DNA of 64,000 bases from Camellia lanceoleosa. Taxonomy: Eukaryota > Streptophyta > Magnoliopsida > Ericales > Theaceae. Below are positions 1 to 12,921 of the stretch, in pieces (position 1 is the first letter of the stretch; each line of letters opens with the position of its first letter). The position numbers and the translations under genes are program-made. Under the pieces are notes generated by a model. The model was given only the letters and a program-made list of their open reading frames with translations, searched no databases and had not been told where the DNA came from. The stretch lies in the NCBI GenBank assembly GCA_025200525.1, contig CM045767.1:119100021-119164020 (forward strand), given 5' to 3'.

Positions 1-1720
1 TATTTAACTCTTTTTGAGATCTTGTGGTTCTTAGAGTGATTCTATCTTTTATCGGTTTTACAATAATAAAAAAGATTGATAAAATTTTTTTTATTTATTT
101 TTATTTTATTTTAGAGTTTCACAACTGCATTAAATTTATAAGTTAAAATTTACAACTCGTCCATTCTATTGGTTCAAAACAATTAAAATATTCAAATCAA
201 ACTGCCAATTTTAAAGTCCTGCGAGTTGGCAACAAATTAAAAATTATCAACCTTTCAAAAGCAATTTAATTGAAATTATTTTTCTTAAACCATCGAGAAC
301 CATCCAAACCGACCCAACACACAACCATCCAGAACCATCCAAACCGACCCAACACACGCCTATTAACAACCACCAAAAGCATCAATTTGATAGAACCCTT
401 ACACATTATTGTACCTTATTAGTAGGGTCAATAATGATTCAAATTACAAAAAATTTCATCAACAATCACAGACCATTCGCTTAGATATTTTTTGCATTTT
501 GCCAAACGAAAGAAGATGCCAGAAGACACGCAAACCTTGAGTATTTTTTATTTATTTTTATTTAAAAAAAAAAAAAAAAACTCCAATTATAACGAATTGA
601 AAGAAAAACACCCAACAAGAATCGAAGGAGGCTGGAATACCCAATCCAAGGTAATGAATTAGCTAGATAAGCATGAGCAGTCCAATGGACAGCCCCATTA
701 GCTACTATGCGACACCATTTAAATGACAAGTCTCCCCTCCTCGGATATGCCATAAATCTGATATCTTCAAGAGTAACACCAGAGATGGATGTAATGAAGG
801 ATCATTTTTTTGAAAATTATACACATGAATATTAAGAGTGTCTCCAATATATCCCTTGTAAAATCATACTAGTGCCCCTCGTAATTATTTAAGGTACCTA
901 ATATTTTTTATTTTCAAAGAGAACCCTTATATGATGTTTTAACAAAAAAAAAAAAAAAAAAAAAAGATATCTAAACAAAATGTTTGTACAAAAAATCTAT
1001 GTAATAAGTTATCTTGTGGTTCCTTCATTTTCAATCAAACCATTCACTATTGTCTTTGTAATTTTACAAATGTTATTGGCATATATCATTCTCATGAATT
1101 TTTTTTTTTTTTTATGAATTTTATGTTTATAAATCACTTTTAGTAAACTCTAACTCGATGATACTTTTTGTATTCCTCATCCATTCTCTCATCATACTTT
1201 ATAATCTCTTCAATTTTCTTTAATCATTAAAATAAAATAAAAAAAATTGAGTATTGAAATTTTTATTTTTTTTGGTATGTTTCTTTTAATCTATCTTGTA
1301 ATAAAAAAAATTTAAAAATTCTAGAACATATATTCTAATCAGATGTAATAAAAAAATTTCACCCGTGTATTTATAATTATTTTTGATCTTCTACCCTAAT
1401 TTATAATTTGTCTAAAAACTTGAGGATAATTAGAAAGTAGAGTACCCCTATGTCAAATTCCTAAATCTGTCGAGTAGCACCACAATCCCAGAGGGAACAT
1501 CTTCGGAGACACGCGACTGGATCACTCTCTTGTTGTCCCCTTCAAACCTCAAGTATGAATACTGTTTGTTAGATGCAAAAAAATACAAAAAATTTGAGAG
1601 TTTAATTTTTGGATAAATTACAAATATACTTCTTCAGATTAAATATCTAAAATACAAAATAAATCTAAGATTAAATTAACAAAATTAAATATTCATAATT
1701 TATTTATTAAGAAATTCTAT
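1..1720. other. AT-rich flank, no gene seen
   Basis: No coding exon or recognisable transposable element end is visible. The stretch is AT-rich with several A and T homopolymers (around 562-580 and 941-965). A 35-bp unit starting GAACCATCCAAACCGACC at 297 is repeated directly from 332 for about 26 bp. Short open frames here are low-complexity and not convincing. Confidence 0.6.
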
Positions 1721-1732
1721 TTGCACACCCCA

Positions 1733-2430
1733 CATACTCTTAGTTCACACCATCATTCATAATTTTTTAACTACAATTTTATCCTTCAATCAAATATCCA
1801 AAATACCATCATCTCTAATTCGTACCCCTCATTCAGAAACCCTAACCCTATTGATAGCCACCACTACCAGCCACCTTCATTGGTCGGCCAACCACCACTA
1901 CCAATTGGCCAACCATCACCAATCGGCAACACTATGAAGCCACCACCATTACGAAGTCGTCTTTCCTGTTGCCACTTTCCCTCCTCTTCTTTTTGCTTGT
2001 CGCCGCTGCCATCATTGCCATCAATTACAACTCGCGATCTAGGGTTTTAGAAAGCAGTGATGGGGAGATCATGATGGAAACTGCAAAGGCAATGGCTATA
2101 GAGGAAGGGATGGTCAAAGCCAGTGAAGTGACTGATCGCAATTTGCAAAGAGTGTGTGGGGTTTAGAGTTGGAGAGGACGGGGTGAGGGGTGAGGGGTTT
2201 GGAGTTGCAAGGATTGCCAGTGATGGCAGTGAAGATGACATGAAAGAAGGGGCTATGGTGGGTTAGCTAGAGGGAGAGTAGCGCTAGAGAAGGCAATGGT
2301 GATTGGTGGTTGCGTGATTAAAATGTTGATGATAATGTGAGATTATGAGGTGTCAATTGAGAAAAATAAAAAATAAATAAAAATGTCTATAGTGTGAATT
2401 AAATGAATGGTGTGAACTCATAGTAATAGT
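1733..2430. mobile_element. Inverted-repeat element (MITE or MULE-like, unclassified)
   Basis: AGTTCACACCAT at 1742-1753 is matched by ATGGTGTGAACT at 2407-2418. The similarity extends a little on both sides (ATTCATAAT inward at left, ATTAAATGAATGG at right). The interior contains CCACTACCA-rich sequence and a short open frame (1969-2166) starting with a hydrophobic stretch, which might be a captured gene piece but is not recognised. No clean target duplication was found, so the outer limits are approximate. Confidence 0.45.
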
Positions 2431-2557
2431 ATTATAAAGCAAAACCTCTCCTATTTATTACAATGTTCAAATTTAGGATATTTTTTTTATAATTTTTTCA
2501 TAATTTTTCAACTAGAAGAAGAAGAGGACAGATTACAACCATAGAAAAAAGGCAAGG

Positions 2558-2669
2558 ACGTGGGCGCAAGGGAGAGGAACGTAGGAGATCAACATTACGT
2601 CATATCAAAAAACGTGTACGGTTGATAGCATCCACTCTCTGTCCTTCCTTCCACTATAACCACTATAAA
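2558..2669 (+). promoter_or_regulatory. Putative MT2 promoter elements
   Basis: A TATA box (TATAAA, 2664-2669) lies 129 bp upstream of the MT2 start codon. Upstream, GACGTGGG at about 2558 resembles an ACGT-core (ABRE-like) element. GGGCGCA at 2562-2568 is the reverse complement of TGCGCCC, which fits the animal metal-response core TGCRCNC. A second ACGT core lies near 2595. The TATA assignment is reasonable; the other motifs are short and could be chance. Confidence 0.5.
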
Positions 2670-2797
2670 TTGGGATCATGGGTTCATTCCCTATTACTCG
2701 TTCAACTCTTGAGAGCTTTTATTGTTGTTTGCATTTATTGCTTGTCAACTTTCTCTCTTTTTCTTAGAACTTCCTGTCCCAACTTTTTCCTTAGAAA

Positions 2798-5700
2798 ATG
2801 TCTTGCTGCGGAGGAAACTGTGGCTGCAGCGGTGGCTGCAAGTGCGGCAACGGCTGTGGAGGGTAGGACTTTGTTCTCATTTTGATCTCTGTTTGTTTCC
2901 CTAGATTGTTCTGTCTTGAAAATTTTCCCGGCAGGAAAGTTTTTCCTTGTTAAAATTTAGTACTTTCGTTCTTTGATTAGAATTGGGTATGTTGTATATT
3001 TTGACAAAAGTACGAAACTTTGAAATTCTTTTGGGTTAATTACTAAGATTTCCTCAATTATTTATTAATATTATTTTAATTCTTCATCTATGAATTCATA
3101 CATATTAACTCGTCAATTTTAAAACGGTACAAATATGACCTTTTTGGAGGTGGTTGGTGAAGATATATAGAATTGAAGTGTTAAAATGTACGGGTTCATA
3201 GATGAAGAATAAATTGATATTTACTAACAATTTAGGGAGTGTTAGTATAATTAATCTAGGGAGTCTTTTGGCAATATACTATTTTAATCAAAAAATTACT
3301 ACCAAATAGTCAACTCTTTTATTTTTTTATACTTTTTTTTGAAATTACAAGCAGGTGGGAATTGGGAAAAAAAAATTAAAGAGGAAAAAATAAATATATA
3401 TATAGACACATCACATCACATATGAGTTTCACTTCTTGTCACATCATTGGATTTCTCTTTAAAATTCTCAATTTTTATTAAAAAAAAAAAATATCACGCT
3501 CCAACTTTTCACCAGCCTATAATTCTCCCCTTTTGAAATAATAATAATAATCAATTAAAATAGCCCTTCTCCAAGACAACCATAAATATTTTTTTAATAC
3601 TTATTTTTGTCAAAAAGTGGAAAAAATAGGTTCTAAAAATGAAAGCAAACAGATCTTTCATAGACAATTAAGTTGTGCTTTTGGTTTGGATCATGGATTT
3701 AAGAGGGATTTATGGAAGAAAGAAAAAAATATTTGTGTAGAAGAGAGAGAGAGAAGTAAAATTCAAAGCAAAGAAAAGTGAGTTCTTTTTACAAATCCTT
3801 TCTACAAGCCCTTCTAGGCTGAGCATTGTTGGGGGCTACTCCCGAAACTTTCCTTTCACCTTCAATTTTGTGCAGTTAATTAACCGGATGACCAGGTGCA
3901 CAATTGGCCGGACGTCCGGCTAGTCGTCCAGTGGGTCCCAGCCCAACGTCTATGCACAGTAACTTGATGAATGCTTTCTAGTTTTTCAATTTGGTGAAAC
4001 ATCTGATATTTTTTCAATTTGATACCATTTTGATGAAACCATTAGAGCACCAAAAGTATCTTTTTTTTCACCAATTTTGAATTTAGTGATACATCTGCTG
4101 AACCATTAGAGATGGTCTTAGATAGCTTTTTTTTTTTTATTTTTTATTTTTAATTTTTAGATGGTGAGCGTTTGTTAGTTTGTTTTATGTTTTTGTATTG
4201 TTATTTGACTATCGCTCTAACACAGACCATAACATTATAGAGCAATTTTATTTTAATTTGTATCATTACAGTTAGTATTAATATATTTTGGTTAAAAAAA
4301 AAGAACACCAATGATTTGACTATTGTAACAATATAAACTCTCAATTTTTAATCAACCGTGCTATGGACCCCCAGTGGGGGTCACGCCTCTGGTGGCGTCA
4401 TACGCCTCATCTAAAAAAAAAAATAAAAAAGAAAAAAAAAAAGAAAAACACAATTTTTTCACGCCGCCACTATCAGCATTCTTCATTTTAATTTTGTCAA
4501 TCTAAACTGTAATTTTTTATTTATTTATAATATAAATCATCTATTTATTTTCGTTAAGTAAACAATAGCATTTAATCATTTAACTTGATGTAGGTATATA
4601 TTAAAATATTTAAAATATATATTTTTTAATTTAATAATCAAAATATTAATTTTTTGTCAATTTACTTCACAATAGGAAAATGATTTAGATTGAAAACAAA
4701 TCAAAAAATTAAAGTTTAAATTAATAAAATTTAAATTTTATGATTTATTTTGTTATAATTTCAAACCTTGACTCTTTTTTAAAAAAAATTTCAAAAAAAT
4801 TATCATCCCTTCCTCTCACCATTGCCAGTTTTTTTTTTTAAATTTTTTTTAAAAATTCTTTCCGGATTACCAATTATTGAAATATTTATCCAAATAATAA
4901 TTCATTAATGTTGTATTGGGTTAGGAGATTTGGAAAAGAATTTAAAAAAGAAAAGAAAAAAGTAAAAAATAAAAAGTAAGCAAAATATAAATAAAATATA
5001 TTATATTTTATTTAATTTCATATATATATATATATATATATTTGATCGGCAAAAGAGAAGCTTTATTGATGAAAACATAACGAGAATTATAATTTACATC
5101 AATAAAGATGAGGGTGCAAATATATATATATATATTTTTAAACTTCTTTTCAAATCCTGCAACGAAACACAACATAAGGATCCGCCCTTAATTATTTTAT
5201 GATTTGGAATGCTAAAATTTCTGGATAATATGATGACAGATGCAACATGTACCCTGACATGAGCTACTCAGAGACCACCACTACCGAGACCCTTATTGTT
5301 GGTGTTGCTCCTCAGAACATGTATGTATCTATTCTTTATACACACACACATATGTGTGTGTGTGTGTGTGATCTTTGTAATTTTAAAATTTTTTGATAAT
5401 TTGTTTGATAAATTAGAAAAATATATAGTAGTTTAAGGTAGTTTGACTAGTAAGAAATTGTTTTAGTTATTATTGGATATAACAATTATTGAACATGGGA
5501 GGTATTCTTGAAATTTAGGAAGATAATAATGATAAAATTAGCAGATATTGAATATGAGGAGCATTTTGAGAATAATAATAAGGTGTTCGTATCAGGTATG
5601 ATGTATGTTTTACATAATAGAATAGATATGTTTTGTAAGATAATTCTATATAAATTGTAAAGACGGAAAAGTAATTGCATTTTATGGAGTGCAAGTGAGT

Positions 5701-6323
5701 TTGTATCTCCATGAATTTGTAATTTTTTTTTGATCTTCATCATTCATCTGGAAAAAAACATTATACCCAAATCTTTTACATCTTATTTTTATTTTTTTGG
5801 TGTGTAGATATGTACCCAACTCTTAAACACCAAATAAATAAACAATAAGATAACGAATTGTAAATCATTGTATTGCAAGTGAAAATTGTGTTCCAAAGGC
5901 ACATCTCACTTGTGCTTTATTAATTTATAATTATTTTTCTAATTTTTCTTTTATCCAATATAAAAATCTAAGAGCACAAAAACCAATTGTGGGACTTACA
6001 CAATTTCTCACATAACGTGGGTCTGAATTTTTTTAAGTTCTACACTCAAAAGTTCATGGCTGATTCTACAATTGGTTTTTGTGCCAGCCAATAAAAAATA
6101 TCATATATTCTACAATCTAATTTTATTAATAACACTTGTTTTTGCAAATTAATTTCCATTGCAAATATTTTTTTTTTTAATTAAATGGAAGTTAAATAGA
6201 TATCTGATACATATATCTAATTTTATGTGCAGACACTTTGAGGGATCTGAGATGGGTGTGGGAGCTGAGAATGGTTGCAAATGTGGAGCCAACTGCAGCT
6301 GTGACCCTTGCACTTGCAAATGA
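2798..6323 (+). CDS. MT2: Type 2 metallothionein, three exons
   Basis: Exons are 2798-2862, 5240-5320 and 6233-6323, joined by GT-AG introns of 2377 and 912 bp into a 78-residue protein. Plant type 2 metallothioneins are small cytosolic proteins that bind Cu(I), Zn and Cd through Cys thiolates, and help in metal homeostasis and oxidative stress. The N-terminal domain begins [20 protein letters not shown] and has eight Cys (3, 4, 8, 10, 14, 16, 20, 23) in the type 2 pattern CC-CXC-CXC-CXXC. A Cys-free spacer of about 40 residues follows. The C-terminal domain has six Cys (64, 66, 70, 72, 75, 77) and ends DPCTCK. Length, Cys spacing and the CNMYPDM boundary motif (usual form CKMYPD) fit the family. 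All splice junctions keep frame and no lesion is visible. It is the only intact conventional gene in the window. Intron 1 is long because it holds repeats. Confidence 0.95.
3030..3285. mobile_element. Foldback MITE in MT2 intron 1
   Basis: The left arm (about 3032-3120) includes TTCTTCATCTATGAATTCAT. The reverse complement of the right arm (about 3160-3280) includes TTCTTCATCTATGAACCCGT, and both arms share flanking AT-rich sequence such as ACTAA/CCTCAATT versus ACTAACACTCCCTAAATT. This is a long imperfect hairpin with no coding capacity. Family and exact ends are not determined. Confidence 0.55.
3884..4382. repeat. GC-rich palindromes in MT2 intron 1
   Basis: GCCGGACGTCCGGC at 3907-3920 is a perfect 14-bp palindrome. 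It is preceded by CCGGATGACCAGG at 3884 and followed by TAGTCGTCCAGTGGG. A separate perfect hairpin, GACCCCC-AGT-GGGGGTC, spans 4366-4382. They stand out in an AT-rich intron and resemble the palindromic tags seen in LTRs elsewhere in the window, so a decayed LTR piece may lie here. Confidence 0.5.
5019..5041. repeat. (TA)n microsatellite, MT2 intron 1
   Basis: An uninterrupted TA run lies near the 3' end of intron 1. A similar shorter run lies near 5120-5137. Confidence 0.8.
5341..5370. repeat. (CA)n/(TG)n palindromic microsatellite, MT2 intron 2
   Basis: A CA run passes through ATAT into a TG run just after the 5' splice site of intron 2, so the repeat can fold on itself. Confidence 0.8.
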
Positions 6324-6763
6324 GCAAATGACAACTTCCTAACTAGCCTTCTACAAAGCCAGAGATGAGAAGATGGTTCTCTCTCAACAATAATCTAAAT
6401 ACATATGTAATATGTATTTATATATGTATAACATCTCTGTGCTTGTGGGTATGAGGCTTCTTTAAATTATGAAGGTTTTTTTAGTGTTTTTCTTATAAAT
6501 GAAGTGGACATGGTCATTTGGTGTTTGTTTGGTTATGTTTGTATAATGTTAGAAAGTTATATATGTATGTTTAGAGTTCGAATGTCTGTCTGAATGGAAA
6601 CTCTACTTTTCTATTGCATTAATGTCGTTTTCTTTGATTTTTAGGTGCATTTTTAGTTTTTTGCTTCATGAAATCAGTGAAAATTGGCTTTTTGGCATCG
6701 CAAGGGATAAGATAAGGACTTTGGTATCTTACCCATAAAAAAGTTTAAAAAAAAGAAAAAAAA

Positions 6764-7096
6764 GAGTAAATTACAAATAAACCCCTGAGATTTGTTTAAA
6801 TTACAGATTGTTCTTGTAGTTTGAAAAATTATAAATATTTCTTTATTAAATTTTTTTATTTAATTAACTAAAATAAAATTCATAATTGCTCTCCTATACA
6901 ATAATAAAATTACTTAAATTATTAATTAAAATATATTTTTAACATCATTAAAAAATGTTAATTGACTTGATGATTTATTAATAAAAAGGCCATTTGTTAT
7001 GAAAATAGAAACCTCAGGGGTAGAATGTAATTTTCAAAATCACAGGGACGATTCTTATTTTAATCAAATTTTAAGGGGTGTATTTGTAATTTATTC
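6764..7096. mobile_element. MITE with ~20-bp terminal inverted repeats
   Basis: The left end GAGTAAATTACAAATAAACC pairs with the right end, whose reverse complement starts GAATAAATTACAAATACACC. The interior repeats the theme with CCCCTGAGATTTG at left and CCTCAGGGG near 7011. The flanks are A-rich, so the target duplication is ambiguous. The element is non-coding and lies just downstream of MT2. Confidence 0.7.
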
Positions 7097-7913
7097 TAAA
7101 AAAAACAAAATCTAAAAAAAAAAAAAAATCCAATAGATCAAACGTGTATACTATGTGGTCTGTCAAGTGTATTGGACTATATTTCATTAATTTTGATTAT
7201 GTGTCCTTTTATTATAAAATTTTATATATTATGTGGTCTCTCTTTTCAAATATATTAGACCATGTAATTAGTTTTTTTTTTTCTATTTTATCTACTAAAT
7301 TTTAGATAAATTAATTATATATCTTCCTATTATAAGATGAAATCACTTGATGGGTGCGATCAATAAACTTCCCAAAAAAAGAAGGGATTTTAGTTGTTAT
7401 ATATTTTTTAGTAGTTATATATTGTGGTCAAAAAAGAAGGGATTTTAGTAGTTATATATTGTGGTCATGAAATCAATGATAATTGAATTTTTTGAGATGC
7501 GGTTGTAAGTCGGCCTAACTGTGGTGGGGACAGCAAGGTTGATTTGTATGTCAGCATCGATTATTTTGGGAAAAAATATTTTTTATATTTTTAATATAAT
7601 AAAAAATAAAAATTAATAAAAAATATTTTTCATGATCACTGAAAAATAAGTTTAATTGAATAGAAAATATTTTCACTTTTAAAAAGGTGTAAAACATATT
7701 TTAAATTAAAATTTTATTGATATTATCACACCATTATCACTACGGCCACGATCACCATTACCGTCGTCATCACCATCGCCGTCGGCCCACCACCACCACC
7801 ATATAAAAAAAATATTTTTTATCCAAACAAACGGAAGGTAAGAAGTCTATAAGTTAAATTTAATAGTTATCAATTAAAATAGTTTTATAGAGTTGTATTG
7901 TAACTGTTTTAGG
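7097..7913. other. AT-rich spacer, no gene seen
   Basis: The stretch is AT-rich. AAAATATTTTTTAT-type sequence near 7565 and 7805 and a CCACCACCACC run near 7787 may be a decayed inverted-repeat element. No coding feature is seen. Confidence 0.5.
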
Positions 7914-8159
7914 TAGGGCTGCAAACAAGCCGAGCCGAGCCGAGCCGAACCGAGTCGAGTTCTGCTCAGCTCGAGCTCAGTTCGATAGAATTTGATCATG
8001 TTCGGGCTTGGCTCGAGCTTGAGTCGAGTTATGAAAGTTGCGCTTGAGCTCGGCTCGCTAGATATTTCTAAAGCTCGAGCTCAGCTCGACATAGCTCGTT
8101 TACAAACGAACGAGCTCGAGCTCGAAAACACAAACAAATTAAGCTATGAACAGAGCCAA

Positions 8160-8320
8160 AAAAAAATCTGCCAATCTTGAAAATCAAATAAAGCATCCTA
8201 ATGCAACAATTGATACATCCTAATGCAACAATAAATCAATAACAACAGCCCAAAAAAATCTGTCAGTCTTGAAAATCAAATAAAACATCATAATGCAACA
8301 ATAAATTAATAACATAAACA
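8160..8320. repeat. Short direct repeats inside hAT-1
   Basis: The block AAAAATCTGCCAATCTTGAA with AAATCAAATAAAGCATCCTA after it recurs near 8255 as AAAAATCTGTCAGTCTTGAA. ATGCAACAAT is present three times or more. It lies downstream of the transposase stop codon. Confidence 0.6.
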
Positions 8321-10695
8321 ACACAATTAATATCAACATATTATGAAAACCTGCAAATAAGTCTATTTAAACTCTTTAACTAAAATTCAATTATAAAAAA
8401 CATAGGAAAATCAATTGCAATAACTATTCTGGCAATTTGCAAACAGACCATTCAAACTTTAAAACTAAACTAATCAAAATATAGAACTTCCATATCCCAA
8501 CTCTACAATATAAAACTACAACACTTAAAAAAAGAACAAAAATCTTTAAAGTTTCTCTTAGTATGCAAAAAGAGAAATTGAAACTAATAATGTCATCACT
8601 TGAATCAAGCTCCAAAAGTTCCAAAAGTTTCCTTCAATTTTGTTGATAAAGCTCCAAAAGTTTCCTTCAATTTTGTTGGGTAATCTGTATTGCACTACAC
8701 TTCTCAAAAATCTGGTTCATTTGATAAAGATTAATGTTAGTGTAAAATCTTAAAATAATTACCATGAATAACTCTTGCATTTAATGAAAAAAATTAAAAA
8801 CATTAAACGTACCTTGTTAAGATGTCATAATTACAAGATAGAAACCATTAAGGCAGCAAAATCTCTTTAAAAGATGGCTCGCCAGCTTATGAAAAGAAGC
8901 AAAAAAATTGATTTTAGATATTTTTTCTACTACTTTTCACATAAATTGATTATTAGAAGGGACTTTAATTATATAGGATAAAAGATTATACTTCATTCGG
9001 GGCCTTTTTCAGTCCATGTAATGCACGTACCCAATCAGCTCCACACAACAATATTGGGACAGTTTCTGTTGACAATGATGCACGATAAGGATCAATGACT
9101 CTACTACCAGCACTAAATGTAGACTCCGAAGCTACTGAAGTGATAGGAACTGATAATATATCACACGTCATTTTAGTTAATATACGAAACTTCAGATTAT
9201 TTACTTTCCACCACTCTAATGCATCAAAACAGGAATCTGAATCTTCATTACAAATACAAACACCTTATTCTAAATAAATGTCCAAGTCAGATTTCACCAG
9301 TTGAATGGTGTCATCTTTTCTAATGAAAGATTCAAATTTCGATTTTCCAGTTACAACAGATTTTCCCACACCTTGCACAGAACTATCGAAACCAGTTGCT
9401 CATGTGTTGTGAAAAAAACTTTTCTCAGTATTTGATGAGGTGTGAATAGAAACATACTCATTGTAAAGCTCATATAGAGCCTCACGAACCATAGAGATGT
9501 TTCTAGTAGCTTCAACTTCTTGGTAGATCTCTGGAAAACAAAAATCAATAAGCGTCATTTTGTTTCTTAGATCTAAAACAGCAACCATAGCTATCAATAA
9601 ATTGTATTCACCCCAATACTTGTCAAATTTGATCTTAATCTTCAAAATCATTGCTCGAATGTATTCATTGTCATCCACTGATTTCTCATTCAATATCTCT
9701 TTTATTCTCCACACCTCTGTAAGGAACAAATTAGAAGTTGGATAGTCACTTCCAGAAATGATATTTGTGACTTCATTGAAAATTGCCAAAAATTGACACA
9801 CATTCTCAACTTTTATCCAATCTTCAAGGCTAGGCACAAAAATAAAACCCAAATCCCTCTCTTGGTACCTAGGGAAGACATCTTTAAACTCCAATGCAGT
9901 AGCTATCATCATATATGCTCCATTCCATCGTGTAGGACAATCCAAAATCAATTTCTTCGAAGGTAATTACAACTGTTTAACAATTTCATTAAATTGAAGA
10001 AGACGAGTTTCTGATGCAACCAAATACTTTACACCTTCACAAACACCATCGACAATATCTTCGATTTCACGAAGGCCATATTGCACCATGATATTGAGGA
10101 TATGTGCACAACAACGAACGTGAAAAAGTTTTCTGCCTAATGGTAATTTCTTCTTCATGGCGAAGTTTTCTTTCAAGACCCTCAAAGCAACGTCATTGTA
10201 TGAAGCATTGTCAACTGTAGTAGTAGCCACCATGTTTTCAATTCCCCATTCAACTAAACATTTGTGAAGGGCATCAACAACGATAACACCAGTGTGTGGA
10301 GGTGGTACATTACAAAAGTTGAGGACACGCTTTTGTAATTGCCAGTCATCATCTACAAAATGAGCCGTAATGACCATATATTGGATTCTTTGCCCCAACT
10401 TCCACAAATTTGTTGTGATATTGATTCTATTAACTTTCTTCATCAATGCTTTCAACTTCTTCTTCTGAATGTCATAGGTTGATACACGGTCATTTTTTTC
10501 TGTTGTATGACTAATCTTTTGCCAATACAGGGTAGTGATCCTCATAAATTTGTTAAACAAAACATGTTCCATTTTCATAAAAGAATACTCATGATAAAGA
10601 ATCATGTGAGAAACAGTTTCCCTTACCTTCGCATGATCATACGTGAGGGTAAAAACATTGGTCACACTATCGGATCCAATTATAGAAAATGATAA

Positions 10696-12921
10696 TGTAA
10701 CGCCCCAAAATTTATAACACCCTTTAAGTACATTAACCAACAATCATTATATGAAAGAAACAACTCTCCAACCTTTACATTACTTAGTCATGAGAGTTAT
10801 ACAAGATGATTTCCAAATGCAAATATACATTCAATGGTTTCAAATACATGAATCTATAGCATGTAGAATCTTCAATCCAAAAATAAATAAATACCCTCAT
10901 GGGCTTACAAATTTCAAAGCTTAAGCCCGGTTACACAAAAATGGTCTCTCGAACCCATATTTTTATAGCCCATGGCTAGCAAAATATACCACAACAAAAA
11001 TAAGAGCCTTATGATCGCAACATATACATCCATACCTTAGCTTGGCGGGATCACCACATCTTTTCCTATACCAAAATCCCATAGGGTGAGCATAAAGCCA
11101 AGTAGGAAATTCTTAACAAAATATATACGTTTTATACAAGCATCATCAAATAAAATGTACATGTCATGCGATGCTTTTTGAAAGAAAATCACATTTTAAT
11201 CATTTGAAAACCATTATGCTCAATGATAACTTGAAATCTCAACAATTCGGGTAATCCCTAAGTTGGTGTCTGCAAGTAGGCATAACTAGCACTACTAATC
11301 TCCACTTTACCGGGTCGTAACCAGAAGGCACGTGGCACCTACTTCGCGCGTGTTTTCCGTCTGTCATCCTGGACACTAGGGCCAACTTAATCAACTTCAT
11401 CTACACCTCCTATCTGGACTTACCAACGTATTTACCCCAAAGCAAAATCCATAAAAAAAATTTACTTACAAACTTTCTTTTCTCAATGCAAAAGTTTTCA
11501 AGCTCAACTCAAAATGTGTAATAACCAATTGAATGGATATGCAATGCAACAATTATCAATGCCACATAATATTTTTCCACTTTCAAATATCTCTAACAAT
11601 AATTCCATAATAACACAAAGTTCCATTTCTCCTTTCAATGCTATTTCACAAAATAGCCACATATTCATTTAAATCTATCAATATATAACAACATTTCCAT
11701 ATTTCATACATTTTTCAACAATTTAGTCATTTCAAGACTATATCAACATCTTTTTACAACAACTTCCAACATTAACACTTCTCATATTTCATGAAATACA
11801 TCACTTATATATATAGAGAGATGAGAAATTCTCCAATCACTTATTCATTTTGGCACAAAAGAATAATATAATAATAATGTCATCCATGGGTTCACAACAA
11901 CTTTTCAAAACCCCCAAATCTCTAGGTTTTCTGACCACAAAAATACACACCCAAAATCATTTGAAAGGATTTCTTCAAAAACATTCTTTTTCTTAATCAA
12001 TGTAGTTCAAAACTCTCAAGAAATTATATTTAAAGAAACTAGGAGGAAAACGCCTCTCAAACCACCCACATTCTTGAGCTAACTATCAAGTTTCAAAGCT
12101 ATCAAAAAGGGATTTCGAAAATCAACTAAATCTTGCAAAAACATATATATAACTCTAAGAAGATCCCTACCTCAAGTTTTAAAGAAGAGGAGAAACCCCC
12201 AAATTTGACGGTGTTCAAATCAAATCTCCACCACACAAGATGAAGCCCTCGGTTAGCTCTCCAACTTTGATGAAGAAACTAGGGTAAAGAATCCAATGGA
12301 TTTAAGGAAATCAAGGATTTGGCCTTGTTTGGTGTAGGAAATGTAGAGAGAATGAGGAGAAAATGGTTTTTAGAGAGAGAGAGTGATATACAAAAAATGA
12401 TATACACACAGTCTAAGGAGGAAAAAAAAAAAAAACAGAGTTTCGAACATTAGTGGATCCCGCACATGCGACACTCACTCCTGCATATGTGGAGTGTGCC
12501 TCCCGTACATGCGGCACTCACCTCCGCACATGCGGCACCCCTTCCCGTACCTCCTTCCACATATGCATATTATGTAGTAGCCAACCAAGGACTCTCCTGT
12601 TTCTCGCACGTGCGGCCTCACCTCCTACACGTGCAGCCCCTTTCCTACATGTGCGACCCAAGGCCCCGCATGTGCGGCTCTATCCTCCAGCCAGGAAATA
12701 TTTCCAGCTCAACACCGGACACTCAGGACTCAACCTCGCGCCTTCCGAAACGTGAGAAACTTGACATAGAAATAATTAAAAGCAAGGACTTTGAAGTAAG
12801 CCTCCAAACATAACAAACCCAAATCGTTAACAAGGCTCCCAGTTAAACCCAACAATCTAACAAAGGCAAACCCAAGATTAAACTAAGAGGAATGAGACGA
12901 ATAACGTACCCGGTCATCACA
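10696..12921 (-). mobile_element. Solo LTR, gypsy-type, 2226 bp, TSD GATAA
   Basis: On the minus strand it begins TGTGATGACCGGGTACG and ends TTTTGGGGCGTTACA, with canonical TG...CA ends. A perfect 5-bp duplication GATAA flanks it (10691-10695 and 12922-12926). The terminal GGGCGTTACA matches the style of the gypsy LTRs at 48272 and 31144. It sits inside the hAT-1 transposase frame, which therefore predates it. A TATA-like GTATATC near 12401 and a CT-rich tract (12371-12385) mark the likely promoter. An array of CACATG/CACGTG palindromic tags lies upstream of it. A diverged relative is at 22200-23400 in the opposite orientation (shared AACCGGGCTTAAG and TTGCAGACACCAAC). Confidence 0.92.
12463..12674 (-). 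repeat. Palindromic tag array, CACATG/CACGTG core, ~21-bp phase
   Basis: Cores of the tag CGCACATGCGG and variants start at 12463, 12484, 12506, 12527 and 12548 (decayed), then at 12607, 12628, 12648 and 12669. Steps inside each block are 20-22 bp. Cores are CACATG, CATATG, TACATG, CACGTG and CATGTG, most of them E-box or G-box-like palindromes. In LTR orientation the array lies upstream of the TATA-like box. Confidence 0.85.

Noticed and set aside
1969..2241. Small genes on both strands
   Set aside because: Overlapping frames inside an inverted-repeat element, with no homology recognised.
7540..7850. Inverted-repeat element around AAAATATTTTTTATCC
   Set aside because: The AT-rich arms are too simple to define ends, and no target duplication was found.
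12453..12813. Two overlapping 100-115-codon frames with Cys/His-rich look
   Set aside because: They read through the CGCACATGCGG tag array of the solo LTR. The apparent motif is the DNA repeat.
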